DNA from: Martinezella miluonensis
GTDB taxonomy: Bacteria; Pseudomonadota; Alphaproteobacteria; Rhizobiales; Rhizobiaceae
DNA length: 64,000 bases
Reading direction: 5' to 3'
Assembly: GCF_900094545.1 (NCBI RefSeq)
Contig: NZ_FMAH01000006.1
Location: 62,001-126,000, forward strand
Below the pieces are notes generated by a model. That model made no database searches. It worked only from the letters and a program-made list of their open reading frames with translations, and was not told where the DNA came from. The position numbers and the translations under genes are program-made. Shown here one piece after another: positions 18,620-27,319 of this stretch (position 1 is its first letter; each line of letters opens with the position of its first letter).

Positions 18620-19531
18620 ATGAGTCGCGATCCGTATGAAGTCTTAGGCGTAAAGCGGGACGCCCCGCAAAAGGATATTCAAAGCGCCTATCGCAAACTT
18701 GCCAAGAAGCTGCACCCCGATCTCAACCCCGGCGACAAACAGGCCGAGGACAAGTTCAAGGAAGTTTCGGCCGCCTATGGCATCCTCGGCGACGAGGAGA
18801 AGCGTGCGCGGTTCGACCGCGGCGAGATCGATAGCAGCGGTGCCGAGCAGGCGCCGCGCAGCTACTATCGCGATTATGCGGCGCGTGAAGGCCAGCGCGG
18901 CCCCTATCAGAATACGGGTGGTTTTGCCGATTTCGGCGATGCCGACGACATATTTTCCAGCTTCTTCTCGCGGCGCAGCCGAGGCCAATCCCAGATGCAG
19001 GGTCAAGATCGTCACTACACGATGGAGGTCGATTTTCTCGACGCCATCAACGGCGCAAAGAAGCAGATCAGCCTGCCTGAGGGGCCAGCGCTGGACGTTC
19101 AAATTCCGCCCGGCACGCGCGATGGTCAGACGCTTCGCCTGAAGGGCAAGGGTGATCCAGGCTTTAACGGCGGGAAGCCCGGCGATGCGCTGATTGCGGT
19201 GCATGTCCGTCCGCATCGCTTCTATACGCGCGACGGCGACGACATCCGGCTGGAACTGCCGATTTCGCTGGCGGAAGCGGTGCTCGGCGGCAAGGTCAGG
19301 GTTCCCACCCCCTCCGGCGATGTCACTGTGACGCTGCAGCCGAATTCCAACACCGGCAAGGTGCTGCGGCTGAAGGGCAAGGGCGTGCCGGTTCGCGGCA
19401 AGGAAAACGGCGACGCCTATATCTCCCTGAAGATCGTCCTGCCGGATGCGCCGGATCCAGAGCTCACGCGTTTCGTCTCGGAATGGGAGGCCGGCAAGAC
19501 GCAAGATCCCAGAAAGACCATGGGAGGATAA
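18620..19531 (+). CDS. cbpA: CbpA-like DnaJ-family co-chaperone
   Basis: The 303-residue protein has a J-domain (about 4-68) with the essential His-Pro-Asp at 32-34, a Gly/Phe-containing linker with Asp-Asp-Ile-Phe-Ser-Ser-Phe-Phe near 115, and a C-terminal peptide-binding domain (about 130-290). The zinc-finger of true DnaJ is absent, which is the CbpA type. It should stimulate DnaK ATPase and, like E. coli CbpA, may bind DNA. The next gene, 3 bases downstream, looks like its modulator CbpM. Confidence 0.9.
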   Translation: MSRDPYEVLGVKRDAPQKDIQSAYRKLAKKLHPDLNPGDKQAEDKFKEVSAAYGILGDEEKRARFDRGEIDSSGAEQAPRSYYRDYAAREGQRGPYQNTGGFADFGDADDIFSSFFSRRSRGQSQMQGQDRHYTMEVDFLDAINGAKKQISLPEGPALDVQIPPGTRDGQTLRLKGKGDPGFNGGKPGDALIAVHVRPHRFYTRDGDDIRLELPISLAEAVLGGKVRVPTPSGDVTVTLQPNSNTGKVLRLKGKGVPVRGKENGDAYISLKIVLPDAPDPELTRFVSEWEAGKTQDPRKTMGG

Positions 19532-19534
19532 ACG

Positions 19535-19867
19535 ATGAACGAGAGAGAGTTTCGACTGCACCTCGAAATCGAGACCACGGTGCTGGAAATCTGGATCTCA
19601 CAGGGCTGGGTGGTGCCGGAAGTGACGGATCAAGGCCGGAACTTCCGCGAGGCCGACATTGCCCGCGGCCAGCTCATCCTCGACCTCGGCAATGCCATGG
19701 GCGTCAATGAGCCCGGCGTCGATGTGGTCATGGATCTCGTCGATCAGCTTCACAGCCTGAGGGCAACGCTGCGTGACCTCACGGAGGCCGTATGCCGGCA
19801 GCCTTCCGACGTGCAACAGCACATCCTGTCAGAACTCAGCCGCGTCGACGTTCAACGGCGACGCTAG
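19535..19867 (+). CDS. cbpM: CbpM-like modulator of CbpA
   Basis: The 110-residue soluble protein begins with Met-Asn-Glu-Arg-Glu-Phe and has the helix pattern of the CbpM/MerR_2 type: Leu-Glu-Ile-Trp-Ile-x-x-Gly-Trp-Val-Val-Pro, then a predicted coiled helix with Leu-Val-Asp-Gln-Leu-His-Ser-Leu-Arg. In E. coli CbpM binds the J-domain of CbpA and inhibits it. The 3-base gap to cbpA supports a two-gene operon and the assignment. Confidence 0.8.
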   Translation: MNEREFRLHLEIETTVLEIWISQGWVVPEVTDQGRNFREADIARGQLILDLGNAMGVNEPGVDVVMDLVDQLHSLRATLRDLTEAVCRQPSDVQQHILSELSRVDVQRRR

Positions 19868-19891
19868 CGGCTCACGGCAGCGCCGGATCGC

Positions 19892-20284
19892 TCAGTCGTA
19901 GAGATAGTGCTCCTGCCATGCGTCACGCGGCACTTTGTCGCCGATCTGGTAGCTCAGATCCCGGACATGGATGTGCTTTGGGCCGGTGATGCAATCATAC
20001 GAAAGATGATACCAGTCGCCCTTGCTGCGGAAGACGGCGCCTGGCGCCTTCATTGAATCCGGGTTCATGGCGGGATCGCCGAATGTGTAGGCGATGACTT
20101 TGTCCGGCTTAAAACCCGTCTTGTCCGTGCCGATCCGCTTCATGGCCTCCGCGTCACACGCCTGTTCCATCCGCTCTGACGGATCGAGCTTTTCCAATTG
20201 CTTCTTGATGGCCGGGTCGACCGCGAAAGCAGAGTTAGCGAAAGCCGCCAATGGGATAAGGATGGCAACGAGTTTCAGCATCAA
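19892..20284 (-). CDS. DUF930 family secreted protein
   Basis: The 130-residue protein has a signal peptide (residues 1-21, ending Ser-Ala-Phe-Ala) and a mature part with the DUF930 pattern Leu-Glu-Lys-Leu-Asp-Pro-Ser-Glu-Arg-x-Glu-Gln-Ala-Cys-Asp...Met-Lys-Arg-Ile, plus a second Cys in Tyr-Asp-Cys-Ile. The two cysteines could form a periplasmic disulfide. DUF930 proteins are common in rhizobia and have no known function. The gene is convergent with the cbpA-cbpM pair. Confidence 0.72.
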   Translation of the reverse strand: MMLKLVAILIPLAAFANSAFAVDPAIKKQLEKLDPSERMEQACDAEAMKRIGTDKTGFKPDKVIAYTFGDPAMNPDSMKAPGAVFRSKGDWYHLSYDCITGPKHIHVRDLSYQIGDKVPRDAWQEHYLYD

Positions 20285-20569
20285 GACCGGTCCCTTTGCA
20301 TTATTCTGGAATTGATTGCGTCCATTCCATCAGGGATGGCGGTTCGACCGCCTTTATGTCGACGCAATGTATATCGACTTCGATAAAGAATGTGGTCTCA
20401 TCAAGGCAGCTCCCCCATCGGCTTTCCCGCAAGCTGCCCGTTCGATCAACACTAGTTGATCCGACTTGCATGAAACTTGAGAGGAGAGTTCCCTATTGAA
20501 CCTCATGCGGCCTCCCTCTATTTCTCTGTTCTCTTTGCATCCGACTTTCACTCCAGAGAAAGCGCTCTC

Positions 20570-22663
20570 GTGTCTGTATTCAAGAACCTCCCCACCCCGC
20601 CTGCCGCCCCGAAACATCCCGTTACGGATACGCGTCACGGCATCAGCCGCAGCGACGATTATGCATGGCTGCGCGCCGACAACTGGCAGGCGATGTTCAA
20701 GGATCCATCGATCCTGGCTCCGGAAATCCGCGCCCATCTGGAAGCTGAAAATACCTATATGAACGCCGCCATGGCCGACACGAAGGACCTGCAGAAGGCT
20801 CTCTTCGGCGAGATGAAAGGCCGCATCAAGGAAGATGACAGCTCGGTGCCGGTCAAGGACGGCCCCTATGCCTACGGCACGCTTTTCGTCACCGGCGGCG
20901 AGCAGCCGCATTATTTTCGCGAAGCCCGCAACGGCGGCGCGCGCAAGCTGCTGCTGAATGGCGACAAGGAGAATCAAGGAAAGTCCTATTTCCGTCTTTC
21001 CGGCCTCGACCACTCCACCGATCACAGCCTCGGTATCTGGGGTTATGACGACAAGGGCTCCGAATATTTCACGCTGAAGGTCCGCAACCTTGAAACCGGC
21101 GAGGATCTTTCGGATGTCCTCGAGAACACCGGTGGCGGCGGCGTCTGGGCACCGGACGGCAAGAGCTTCTTCTACACACTGCAGGACGAAAACCATCGCC
21201 CGTCCAAGATCTACCATCACATCCTCGGCACGCCGCAATCGCAAGACCGGCTCGTCTACGAAGAGGAAGATGCAGGCTTCTTCATGGGCGTCGGCGGCTC
21301 GCTGCTCGACGACTACATCTTCATCGACATCCACGACCACGAGACCAGCGAATATCGCATCATCCCGACCTCCGACCTGACCGCCGAACCGAAGATCGTG
21401 GCCGTGCGCGAAACGGGGATCGAGTATGAGCTCACCGAAGGCGGCGATGTCTTCTACATCCTCACCAACGACGGCGACGCCAAGGATTTCAAGATCATGG
21501 AGACGCCGGCCAACAAGCCGGGCAAGGAAAACTGGAGCGAAGTGGTGGCCCACAAGCCAGGCACGCTGATCCTCAACCACATGGCCTATGCCCGCCACCT
21601 CGTCTGGCTGGAGCGCAAGGACGGCCTGCCGCGCATCGTCATCCGCGATCGCCGCAGCGGCGAGGAACATTCCATTGCCTTCGAAGAAGAAGCCTATTCG
21701 CTCGGTCTGCAGGGAGCTGCGGAATACGATACCGACGTCATCCGCTTCTCTTATTCCTCGATGACGACGCCGAGCCAGCTCTTCGACTACAATATGGCGA
21801 CGCGCGAGCGCACCCTCTTGAAGACGCAGGAAGTGCCCTCAGGCCACAATCCGGCCGATTACGTTACCCGCCGCGTCTTCGCGCCTGCCTGGGATGGCGA
21901 AAAGGTGCCGGTGACGCTGCTTTACCGCAAGGACACGCCTCTGGACGGCTCGGCACCGTGCCTGCTCTATGGCTACGGCGCCTATGGCATCACCATTCCG
22001 GCCGGTTTCAACACCAACTGCCTGTCGCTTGCGGACCGCGGTTTCGTCTACGCCATCGCCCATATCCGCGGCGGCAAGGACAAGGGCTTTGCCTGGTACG
22101 AAGACGGCAAGATGGAAAAGAAGACCAACACGTTCAAGGACTTCATCGCGGCTGCCGACTATCTGAATCAGGAGAAGTTCACCTCTTACGCGAAGATCAT
22201 CGCTGAGGGCGGTTCGGCAGGCGGCATGCTAATGGGTGCGATCGCCAACATGGCGCCGGAGAAATTCGCGGGCGTCATTGCCGCGGTGCCCTTCGTCGAC
22301 GTGCTCAACACCATGCTCGACGACACCCTGCCGCTGACGCCGCCGGAATGGCCCGAATGGGGCAACCCGATCGACAGCAGGCAAGAATACGAGCAGATCG
22401 CCGCCTACAGCCCCTACGACAATGTCGGCGAAAAGCCCTACCCGCCCATTCTTGCGCTCGGGGGCCTCACCGACCCGCGAGTCACCTATTGGGAACCGGC
22501 CAAGTGGGTTGCCAAGCTGCGCGACAAGACGACGGGCGATGCGCCGATCCTCTTGAAAACAAATATGGATGCCGGGCATGGCGGCGCGTCCGGCCGTTTC
22601 CAGCGCCTGGAGGAAGTTGCCTTCGAATATTCCTTCGCCATCAAAGTCGCGGGCAAGATGTAG
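20570..22663 (+). CDS. ptrB: Oligopeptidase B (S9A serine peptidase)
   Basis: Oligopeptidase B cleaves short peptides after basic residues in the cytoplasm. The protein has a beta-propeller N-terminal part (about 70-420) and an alpha/beta hydrolase domain with catalytic Ser549 in Gly-Gly-Ser-Ala-Gly-Gly, Asp635 and His670 in Asp-Ala-Gly-His-Gly-Gly. I chose the GTG at 20570, preceded by AGAGAAAG, because the 697-residue product matches family length; frames opening at 20477 (TTG) would add 31 unlikely residues. No signal peptide is seen. Confidence 0.9.
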   Translation: MSVFKNLPTPPAAPKHPVTDTRHGISRSDDYAWLRADNWQAMFKDPSILAPEIRAHLEAENTYMNAAMADTKDLQKALFGEMKGRIKEDDSSVPVKDGPYAYGTLFVTGGEQPHYFREARNGGARKLLLNGDKENQGKSYFRLSGLDHSTDHSLGIWGYDDKGSEYFTLKVRNLETGEDLSDVLENTGGGGVWAPDGKSFFYTLQDENHRPSKIYHHILGTPQSQDRLVYEEEDAGFFMGVGGSLLDDYIFIDIHDHETSEYRIIPTSDLTAEPKIVAVRETGIEYELTEGGDVFYILTNDGDAKDFKIMETPANKPGKENWSEVVAHKPGTLILNHMAYARHLVWLERKDGLPRIVIRDRRSGEEHSIAFEEEAYSLGLQGAAEYDTDVIRFSYSSMTTPSQLFDYNMATRERTLLKTQEVPSGHNPADYVTRRVFAPAWDGEKVPVTLLYRKDTPLDGSAPCLLYGYGAYGITIPAGFNTNCLSLADRGFVYAIAHIRGGKDKGFAWYEDGKMEKKTNTFKDFIAAADYLNQEKFTSYAKIIAEGGSAGGMLMGAIANMAPEKFAGVIAAVPFVDVLNTMLDDTLPLTPPEWPEWGNPIDSRQEYEQIAAYSPYDNVGEKPYPPILALGGLTDPRVTYWEPAKWVAKLRDKTTGDAPILLKTNMDAGHGGASGRFQRLEEVAFEYSFAIKVAGKM

Positions 22664-22685
22664 GCTGAGAGCCGGGAGGGAGCGG

Positions 22686-23213
22686 ATGGCAGTCTTTGTA
22701 GCCCTGCTGCGTGCCGTCAATGTCGGCGGCACCGGCGCATTGCCGATGGCGAAGCTGAAGGCGCTCTGCGAGGAAATCGGCTTCACGGACGTGATGACCT
22801 ATATCCAGAGCGGCAATGTGCTCTTTCGCTCCGAAGGGGATGAGGCGACGGTGCAGGCGCGGCTCGAACAGGCGCTGGCGCGCAAGATGGGCACATCACC
22901 CGGCGTGATTCTGCGCAGCCGCGAGGCTTTGGATAGGGTGGCTGATAATTCGCCCTTCCCGCATGCCAAGCCAAACTATCTGCTCGTCAGCTTCCTGCCG
23001 GATGCGCCGCCGAAGGATGCGCTGGACAAGCTTGTCGCGCCCGGCGGCGAAGAAGTGCATATCGCCGGCCGAGAAATCTATGTGCATTACCCCGATGGTT
23101 CCGGACGCTCGAAACTGAAGCTGCCGGCGCTGAAAGCAGGCACATCGAGAAATCTCAACACGGTACGGAAGCTTGCGGAGATGGCACGCGAGCTTGAGGA
23201 GCGCAGGGATTAG
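22686..23213 (+). CDS. DUF1697 family protein
   Basis: The 175-residue protein starts with Val-Ala-Leu-Leu-Arg-Ala-Val-Asn-Val-Gly-Gly and contains Tyr-Ile-Gln-Ser-Gly-Asn-Val-Leu-Phe and Arg-Asn-Leu-Asn-Thr-Val, the three blocks that define DUF1697. The family is widespread, soluble and of unknown function. A GGGAGGGAG ribosome binding site precedes the ATG, 22 bases after ptrB, so it is probably co-transcribed with it. Confidence 0.88.
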   Translation: MAVFVALLRAVNVGGTGALPMAKLKALCEEIGFTDVMTYIQSGNVLFRSEGDEATVQARLEQALARKMGTSPGVILRSREALDRVADNSPFPHAKPNYLLVSFLPDAPPKDALDKLVAPGGEEVHIAGREIYVHYPDGSGRSKLKLPALKAGTSRNLNTVRKLAEMARELEERRD

Positions 23214-23286
23214 ACGACGAGACGGAGGCGCGATCGATTGCGATCCGCAGCTTGCACCTCCTCTTCATGCGTCCTACTTTAGAGGC

Positions 23287-24792
23287 ATGAGCTCTTTCCT
23301 TTCCGAAACACAGATGCTTCAGGCGCCTCCGGTTCTGTTCGACAACAGCTATGCGCGCCTGCCACCGCAATTCTTTGCGGACCAGAGGCCGACACCCGTG
23401 GCGGCACCGCAGCTCATCAAGTTCAACGAGGCGCTGGCGCGCGAGCTTGGGCTCGATGTCGAGGCGTTGAGACAGAATGCTGCGGCTATCTTTTCGGGAA
23501 ACCAGCTTCTGCCGGGATCGCAACCGATCGCAATGGCCTATGCCGGTCACCAGTTCGGCAATTTCGTGCCGCAGCTCGGCGATGGCCGCGCGATCCTTCT
23601 CGGCGAAGTGAAGGATCGCAACGGCAGGCGCCGCGACATCCAGCTCAAGGGCTCTGGCCCCACTCCATTTTCCCGCCGCGGCGACGGGCGTGCCGCGCTC
23701 GGGCCGGTATTACGCGAATACATTGTCAGCGAGGCGATGTATGCCCTCGGCATCCCGACGACGCGGGCGCTGGCGGCAGTGACCACCGGGGAGCCCGTCT
23801 ATCGCGAGGAAGTCCTTCCCGGCGCGATCTTTACGCGCGTGGCGGCCAGCCATATCCGCGTCGGCACCTTTCAATTCTTTGCCGCGCGCGGCGATACGGA
23901 GAGTACAAAAACGCTGGCTGACCATGTCATTGCCCGGCACTACCCCGAAATCAGAGACCGTGCGAACCCCTATCTCGCGCTGCTGGAAGCCGTGGCCGAG
24001 CGGCAGGCGGCGCTGATTGCGCGCTGGTTGCATGTCGGCTTCATCCACGGCGTGATGAACACCGACAATATGAGCGTGTCGGGCGAGACGATCGACTTCG
24101 GTCCCTGCGCCTTCATGGACGCCTACGACCCGGCGACGGTCTTCTCTTCCATCGATCGCAACGGCCGCTATGCCTATGCCAACCAGCCGGCCATAGGCCA
24201 ATGGAATCTCGCGCGCCTCGGCGAAACGCTGATTCCGTTGATCGATCCGTCCGTCGATAAGGCGATCGAGCTGGCAAACATCGTTATCAAGGCCTATGGC
24301 GAGCGCTTCCAGGCGCATTGGCTCTCCGGCATGCGTGCCAAGATCGGCTTGGCCGGCGAGGAAGAAGGCGATCTCGATCTGATCCAGTCGCTACTGGCGA
24401 TCATGCAGCAGCAAAGTGCGGATTTCACGCTCACCTTCCGCCGCCTTGCCGATCTTGCGGCAGACGAGAACACAACCGATTTCGCCGCGACCTTCCAGGA
24501 TTCGCAAGCTATTACGCCTTGGCTTGCGCAATGGCGTGAGCGGCTCGCCCGCGATCCTCAGCAGCCTGCCGCGCGCGCGCAAACGATGCGAAAGGTCAAT
24601 CCGGCGTTCATTCCCCGCAACCACCGGATAGAACAGGCAATCGAAGCTGCGGTCGAGGACGGCGATTTCTCCCTGTTCGAAGCGCTGCTGAAGGTGCTCG
24701 CCAAGCCCTACGAAGACCAGCCCGCCTTTGCGCCCTATGCCGAGCCGCCCTTGCCGGCGGAAAGGGTATTGCAGACCTTCTGCGGCACTTGA
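23287..24792 (+). CDS. selO: SelO-like protein adenylyltransferase (YdiU)
   Basis: SelO pseudokinases transfer AMP to Ser, Thr or Tyr of proteins and take part in redox stress responses. The 501-residue product has the N-terminal Tyr-Ala-Arg-Leu-Pro motif, Tyr-Ala-Gly-His-Gln-Phe-Gly, Lys-Gly-Ser-Gly-Pro-Thr-Pro-Phe-Ser-Arg, Asn-Thr-Asp-Asn-Met-Ser, and the metal-site Asp-Phe-Gly-Pro-Cys. The C-terminus is Cys-Gly-Thr and no UGA-encoded selenocysteine is evident. The ATG at 23287 follows AGAGGC; a longer frame overlapping the DUF1697 gene is less likely. Confidence 0.92.
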   Translation: MSSFLSETQMLQAPPVLFDNSYARLPPQFFADQRPTPVAAPQLIKFNEALARELGLDVEALRQNAAAIFSGNQLLPGSQPIAMAYAGHQFGNFVPQLGDGRAILLGEVKDRNGRRRDIQLKGSGPTPFSRRGDGRAALGPVLREYIVSEAMYALGIPTTRALAAVTTGEPVYREEVLPGAIFTRVAASHIRVGTFQFFAARGDTESTKTLADHVIARHYPEIRDRANPYLALLEAVAERQAALIARWLHVGFIHGVMNTDNMSVSGETIDFGPCAFMDAYDPATVFSSIDRNGRYAYANQPAIGQWNLARLGETLIPLIDPSVDKAIELANIVIKAYGERFQAHWLSGMRAKIGLAGEEEGDLDLIQSLLAIMQQQSADFTLTFRRLADLAADENTTDFAATFQDSQAITPWLAQWRERLARDPQQPAARAQTMRKVNPAFIPRNHRIEQAIEAAVEDGDFSLFEALLKVLAKPYEDQPAFAPYAEPPLPAERVLQTFCGT

Positions 24793-24858
24793 GAAAGCTG
24801 GGCGCATAAGCCCCGGGCAGGCTTGCAGAGTCATCGTCTCCCCAACCCATAGGGAGAT

Positions 24859-25392
24859 ATGACGATGAAAGTGCACCACGGCACCCACAATTATTTCAGC
24901 ACCCCGATACGCAGCAAGCAGGATCAGAATTCCGACGACAGCTCGCCTTTTAGCCTGCCTGACGACAGCGAGCAGCAGGACGATTCGCAGGGACCATCGG
25001 TCTCAACGAGCGGTGTCCCCTCCTCCATTTCATCGGGCTTCTGGCTCAGCCAGATCGGCGGGGCGTCAGCATCCGGCACCAGCGACGATCAGGATGGCTC
25101 GACTGCCGCAAGCGGCAGCAGTTCGACCTCATCGACCAAGCAGTCCAATCAGGACATTCTGGACGAGTTTGCCAAATGGGCGAACATGACGCCGGCCCAG
25201 AAAATCCGGGCGCAATATCTGCAGGCGCATAGCCTGACGGAAGAATCCTTCAACGCTCTCTCCACCGACGACCAGAAGGCGATCAACGACCAGATCGCTG
25301 CCGAGATCAAGCAGAAGCTCGGCGCTGGCAACAACAAGGGTGACGACGAGAAGGAAACGGACGGCGCATCCTCGGCCTTGTCCATCGCCTGA
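24859..25392 (+). CDS. Ser/Asp-rich protein of unknown function
   Basis: The 177-residue protein has no signal peptide. Residues about 15-98 are low-complexity and rich in Ser, Asp, Gln and Thr, so probably disordered. Residues about 100-155 form predicted helices with Trp-Ala-Asn-Met-Thr-Pro-Ala-Gln-Lys-Ile-Arg-Ala and a Thr-Glu-Glu-Ser-Phe...Ile-Asn-Asp-Gln-Ile-Ala-Ala-Glu-Ile-Lys pattern, which I associate with uncharacterised rhizobial and xanthomonad proteins. The tail is again charged and disordered. A second ATG at 24865 has better spacing from GGGAGA. A strong terminator follows. Confidence 0.72.
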   Translation: MTMKVHHGTHNYFSTPIRSKQDQNSDDSSPFSLPDDSEQQDDSQGPSVSTSGVPSSISSGFWLSQIGGASASGTSDDQDGSTAASGSSSTSSTKQSNQDILDEFAKWANMTPAQKIRAQYLQAHSLTEESFNALSTDDQKAINDQIAAEIKQKLGAGNNKGDDEKETDGASSALSIA

Positions 25393-25412
25393 GCAAATTG
25401 CCAGATTGCATG

Positions 25413-25460
25413 AAGAGGATACGATCCTGATTCACGTCTCGATCGTATCCTCTTGTTTTT
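25413..25460 (+). terminator. Strong rho-independent terminator
   Basis: AAGAGGATACGATC (25413-25426) and GATCGTATCCTCTT (25441-25454) form a perfect 14-bp stem with a 14-base loop and are followed by GTTTTT. It ends the transcript of the Ser/Asp-rich protein gene and separates it from the convergent beta-lactamase gene. Confidence 0.85.
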
Positions 25461-25475
25461 ACTGGCCGCATTTCG

Positions 25476-26477
25476 TCACTGACCAACCATTTGGACAATG
25501 ATCTTGCTGACTTCGACAAAGACGGCTTCGACATCCTTCGCAGGCGCGGTTGCCTCCGCGACGAACGTCGTGACAAGGACGGGGCCACGCTCGGGCGGCC
25601 AGATCACCGCGATATCGGCATAGGAGCCATTATTGCCCGTACCGGTCTTGTCGCCGACCTTCCATTCCTTCGGCAGGCCGGCGCGCAGACGATTATTGCC
25701 GGTGGTGTTGGCGACCAGCCAATTGATCAGCTGATCCCTGGATGTTTCTGACAGCGTGTTGCCAAGCGTCAGCAGCCCGATCGTGTCCAGCATCGCATCT
25801 GGCGTCGTCGTGTCGCGCAGATCGTCCTTGACCGCCTGATTGACGTCGGGCTCATTGCGATCGAGGCGGGTTTCGGTGTCGCCGGTGACGCGCAGCCAGG
25901 AGGTCAGCGCAGCAGGACCGCCGACGCTTTCGAGCAGCAGGTTGCCGGCGGTATTGTCGCTCAGGGTGATGGCGGCGCCGCAAAGTTCGGCGACGGTCAT
26001 GCCATCGGTGCCGGCATGCTTTTCCGTTTCCGGGGAATAGGTAACCACCACCTCTTTCCCATAGGTGACGCGGCGGTCGAGTTTTTCGACACCCTGATCG
26101 ACACGCGCCAGGACAAAGCCGGCTGCCAGAGCCTTGTAGGTGCTGCACAGCGGGAAGCGCTCTTCCTGGCGATGGCCGAGTGAAATATTGGTTTCAGTGT
26201 CGAGGACGGAGACGCCAAGTCGCCCGCCGGTTTTCTTTTCCAGACCCGCCAACTGCTTGTCGACATCGTCGGTCAGCTGCGAATTGTCCGTCTGTGCGCC
26301 GTTATCGCCGTCCATGTCTTGTCCGTTGGCCGGCGTTGCGGAATTGTCCTGGGTGGCCGGCGCCTGCGGCGACGTAGCGACACCCTGGGCGAAGAGCGCA
26401 TCCGGACCGAGCGTCAGAGCGGGGAACAGCAGCGCCGAGCCAGCCACAAGGCGGCGACGGGTGAGCAATATGGGCAT
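25476..26477 (-). CDS. bla: Class A beta-lactamase
   Basis: This serine beta-lactamase has all active-site motifs: Ser112-Thr-Tyr-Lys115, Ser173-Asp-Asn175, Glu209-Pro-Asp-Val-Asn213 of the omega loop and Lys277-Thr-Gly279. The N-terminus has three Arg before a hydrophobic stretch (twin-arginine-like) ending Ala-Leu-Phe-Ala. An unusual Asn/Asp/Gln/Thr-rich linker of about 40 residues (33-72) separates the signal from the catalytic domain. A Cys precedes the nucleophile, but the residue after the Lys-Thr-Gly-Thr box is Gly, so the carbapenemase-type disulfide is not predicted. No ampR-like regulator is adjacent. Confidence 0.93.
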   Translation of the reverse strand: MPILLTRRRLVAGSALLFPALTLGPDALFAQGVATSPQAPATQDNSATPANGQDMDGDNGAQTDNSQLTDDVDKQLAGLEKKTGGRLGVSVLDTETNISLGHRQEERFPLCSTYKALAAGFVLARVDQGVEKLDRRVTYGKEVVVTYSPETEKHAGTDGMTVAELCGAAITLSDNTAGNLLLESVGGPAALTSWLRVTGDTETRLDRNEPDVNQAVKDDLRDTTTPDAMLDTIGLLTLGNTLSETSRDQLINWLVANTTGNNRLRAGLPKEWKVGDKTGTGNNGSYADIAVIWPPERGPVLVTTFVAEATAPAKDVEAVFVEVSKIIVQMVGQ

Positions 26478-26644
26478 GCAAAAAGCCTCCAGCAGAATCG
26501 GGCAGATTGTGGGCTATGCGACGAATATGGCAAGCCTCCGACCGGCCCGATTGCTATCGGATTTCATGCCGTCTTGTCGACCGTGACTTCAATGACCGCG
26601 TCAATAATGGGCTGATCCCGATTGTACCGTATGACTACCTGCCC

Positions 26645-26690
26645 TTGTAAATTTAATAGGCGATCGCATATATTGCTCTAGAGACTAGAG
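26645..26690 (+). promoter_or_regulatory. Promoter and dyad upstream of merR-like gene
   Basis: TTGTAA (26645-26650) and TATATT (26669-26674) are spaced by 18 bases. Directly after lies the inverted repeat CTCTAG-AGA-CTAGAG (26676-26690), similar to half-sites bound by MerR-family proteins. In classic MerR promoters the dyad sits inside a long spacer; here it would overlap the transcription start, which fits autorepression better. Inferred from sequence only. Confidence 0.42.
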
Positions 26691-26706
26691 GTATTGGAGA
26701 TCACAG

Positions 26707-27120
26707 ATGTTGTCGATCGGCGACTTGTCCAAGCGTACCGGCGTCAAAGTACCGACGATCCGCTATTACGAGCAGATGGGACTGATCTCGGAACCCGACC
26801 GCAGCGAAGGCAATCAGCGCCGCTATACCAAAACCGATCTGGAGCGCCTGGCCTTCATCCGCCATGGCCGCGACCTCGGTCTGACGATCGACGCCATCAA
26901 GGAACTGATCTCGCTCAGCCAGCACCCGGATCGCCCCTGCGTCGGCGCCGACCGCATCGCCAAGGAACATCTGGATGACGTGCGCATCAAGATCGCGCAG
27001 CTGAAGCGGCTGGAGCATGAGCTGGAGCGCATCGTCTCGCACTGCGACGGCCACAGTATCGAAGACTGCTATGTGATCCGGGCATTGTCGGATCATGGGC
27101 TATGCGACGGAGAGCATTGA
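26707..27120 (+). CDS. MerR family regulator, metal-binding type
   Basis: The 137-residue protein has the MerR winged helix (1-70, with Thr-Ile-Arg-Tyr-Tyr-Glu-Gln-Met-Gly-Leu) and a coiled-coil (about 85-112). Cysteines at 78 (Arg-Pro-Cys), 113, 121 and 133 are placed like the ligands of divalent-metal sensors of the ZntR/CadR/PbrR group; Cys113 and Cys121 are 8 apart as in CueR, but CueR lacks the Cys78 equivalent. No metal efflux gene is adjacent, so the target must be elsewhere. A MerR-like dyad precedes the gene. Confidence 0.82.
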   Translation: MLSIGDLSKRTGVKVPTIRYYEQMGLISEPDRSEGNQRRYTKTDLERLAFIRHGRDLGLTIDAIKELISLSQHPDRPCVGADRIAKEHLDDVRIKIAQLKRLEHELERIVSHCDGHSIEDCYVIRALSDHGLCDGEH

Positions 27121-27241
27121 GGCCCCCATTGACAAATGCGCTGAACCGGACCATTGATGCGCTCATGATCACGCACGCGCTCCATAATTGCTCGTATTTT
27201 TGGCTGTACCTGTAAGGGGCGGCCGAGACAGATCATATTGT

Positions 27242-27270
27242 CAACAAGCCGCCGTCAGGCGGCTTTGTTG
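27242..27270 (+). terminator. Terminator-like hairpin between merR-like gene and acetyltransferase
   Basis: CAACAAGCCGCC and GGCGGCTTTGTTG pair around a GTCA loop with one bulged base. The T content after the stem (TTTGTTGTAT) suits a rho-independent terminator. It lies about 120 bases beyond the merR-like stop, so it could also end a small RNA. Confidence 0.5.
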
Positions 27271-27319
27271 TATCGGCAGCGTCCTGACGGCTCATTCAAA
27301 AACAAGGACGCAAAATGCC

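Noticed and set aside
20354..21670. Open 438-codon minus-strand frame
   Set aside because: Antisense to ptrB; no ribosome binding site or recognisable domain.
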